A stretch of DNA of 22,174 nucleotides from a virus: IMG/VR virus record IMGVR_UViG_3300008459_000458, positions 1-22,174 of that record; one strand, written 5' to 3'. The notes below the pieces were generated by a model, which had not been told where the DNA came from, did not search any database, and worked only from the letters and a program-made list of their open reading frames with translations. Within the stretch, counting starts at the first letter, position 1. Every line of letters begins with the position of its first letter. Shown here piece by piece: positions 21,383 to 22,174 of this stretch. Position numbers and translations under genes: made by a program.

Positions 21383-22174
21383 ATGCATAAAAATAAAATT
21401 AAACAATTAAGAAGTTTATCTAGAACAGGACAACGTTTTCCTATAGACCCAACCTTTTCTAGAGATCCATTTTTTCAAGATCGAGCTTTACAAAATACTC
21501 CATTATTTAGTGCTCCGACAAATGTAACTCCAGTTACGTCCCCAGCTCCGCAGGTTGTAATTCCAACTCCATCTGTTAATATACAAGAATTAGCAAGGCA
21601 GATGGCAAATGAAATGATTGCTGAACAACAGCGTTTATCTGCAGCAACAAAATCTGGTAGAATTTATACTAGATTTGATCGAGAAAATGATGTTATTGAA
21701 GATCAAATTGAAACTATAACATCTGCTGTTTGGAGTAATGGAGAAGCTCAGTTAACTACATTTTTTTCATCATCAATTCAAACTAATTCGCAACGTAAAT
21801 ATTATGTTGAAGTATACGATGGTAATCCTGCTAGCAGTTCTTCACTACCACAATTTTCAATTGCATATGGCCATGCATTAGGAAGTGGATCTGACTCTGC
21901 AGCTAATATGTATGATTTTGCATCTCAAGCAGTATATTCTCAATACAGACAACTTTTATTGGATTCATCTGCTACTAGATTTACTACATATGGTTCTGGT
22001 AGTACTGATAGTATATATGCAATTACATTTAATAGAGCATGTTTAAAAGAAAGAGTTGATCCGGGTAATTTTGAATTTTCTTTAAGATTTATTAATTCTA
22101 GACCAGTAAATGCAACTGGATCGGTAACATTAGGAACAACATTAGTTTCATTAATAGATGATTCATCTATTAAT
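21383..22174 (+). CDS. Unknown structural protein (partial, runs off the window)
   Basis: An open frame from the ATG at 21383 through the right edge gives 264 residues with no stop. An in-frame ATG at 21377 lies almost on the AAGGA site (21371-21375), whereas 21383 is 7 nt from it, so 21383 is preferred. Residues about 1-30 are basic (HKNKIKQLRSLSRTGQRFP). A Pro/Val/Thr linker follows (TPVTSPAPQVVIPTPS), then a helix (ELARQMANEMIAEQQRLSAA) and a strand-rich domain beginning near GRIYTRFDREND, which may be a virion beta-sandwich. It lies 16 nt after the preceding structural gene and is probably co-transcribed. Because the C-terminus is missing, the family cannot be judged. Confidence 0.65.
   Translation, partial: MHKNKIKQLRSLSRTGQRFPIDPTFSRDPFFQDRALQNTPLFSAPTNVTPVTSPAPQVVIPTPSVNIQELARQMANEMIAEQQRLSAATKSGRIYTRFDRENDVIEDQIETITSAVWSNGEAQLTTFFSSSIQTNSQRKYYVEVYDGNPASSSSLPQFSIAYGHALGSGSDSAANMYDFASQAVYSQYRQLLLDSSATRFTTYGSGSTDSIYAITFNRACLKERVDPGNFEFSLRFINSRPVNATGSVTLGTTLVSLIDDSSIN

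Noticed and set aside
1-22174. tRNA genes, CRISPR arrays, insertion sequences, integrase or diversity-generating retroelement
   Set aside because: I saw no cloverleaf-type sequence, regularly spaced repeats, transposase or reverse-transcriptase motifs; the only tandem repeat is the two-copy 15-nt unit in a tail gene.

Overview
The window looks like part of the genome of a tailed, contractile (T4-like) bacteriophage, about 30% GC by eye and packed almost entirely with plus-strand genes. The phage assignment rests on a baseplate run with recognisable gp25-like, gp6-like and gp5-like proteins and a probable gp55-type late sigma factor. A host in the Bacteroidota is inferred from three things: a signal peptide ending in FAQ, a DUF4494-like protein, and a small histone H1-like protein of the type common in that phylum. 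Most starts also lack a strong Shine-Dalgarno sequence. No tRNA, CRISPR array, insertion sequence or integrase was seen.

Region 1 (1-4875) begins with the end of an unknown gene and holds small accessory genes. These are two proteins with N-terminal leaders that look like capsid-targeting/prohead-protease sites (189-554 and 1129-1932), a histone H1-like protein, a DUF4494-like protein, a SAM methyltransferase and several unknowns. Rho-independent terminators close blocks at 610-644 and 4851-4875. An 86-residue reading frame is nested inside the gene at 4201-4848.

Region 2 (4876-7183) is a small island: a secreted CAP-domain protein, the only minus-strand gene (a leader-bearing protein with a peptidoglycan-binding-like segment) and a UV-damage endonuclease of the UVDE family. 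Region 3 (7184-9364) has small proteins, an HD-domain hydrolase, a membrane-anchored protein and the probable late sigma factor.

Region 4 (9365-22174) is the baseplate and tail module: gp5-like hub, an unknown structural protein, gp25-like and gp6-like wedge proteins, then a series of Ser/Gly/Thr-rich structural proteins. One of these is 1177 residues long with a LamG-like domain. The last gene runs off the window.

The most striking non-coding signal is a repeated motif, ATATTTAT(A/T), found 14-40 nt before nine gene starts. The single minus-strand gene has it in its own orientation. It is the reverse complement of the T4 late-promoter core TATAAATA and sits in the same window as the gp55-like gene, so I propose it is this phage's late promoter. 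A second shared upstream sequence, around TTTGGATTTAATA, precedes three non-structural genes and may mark a different promoter class.
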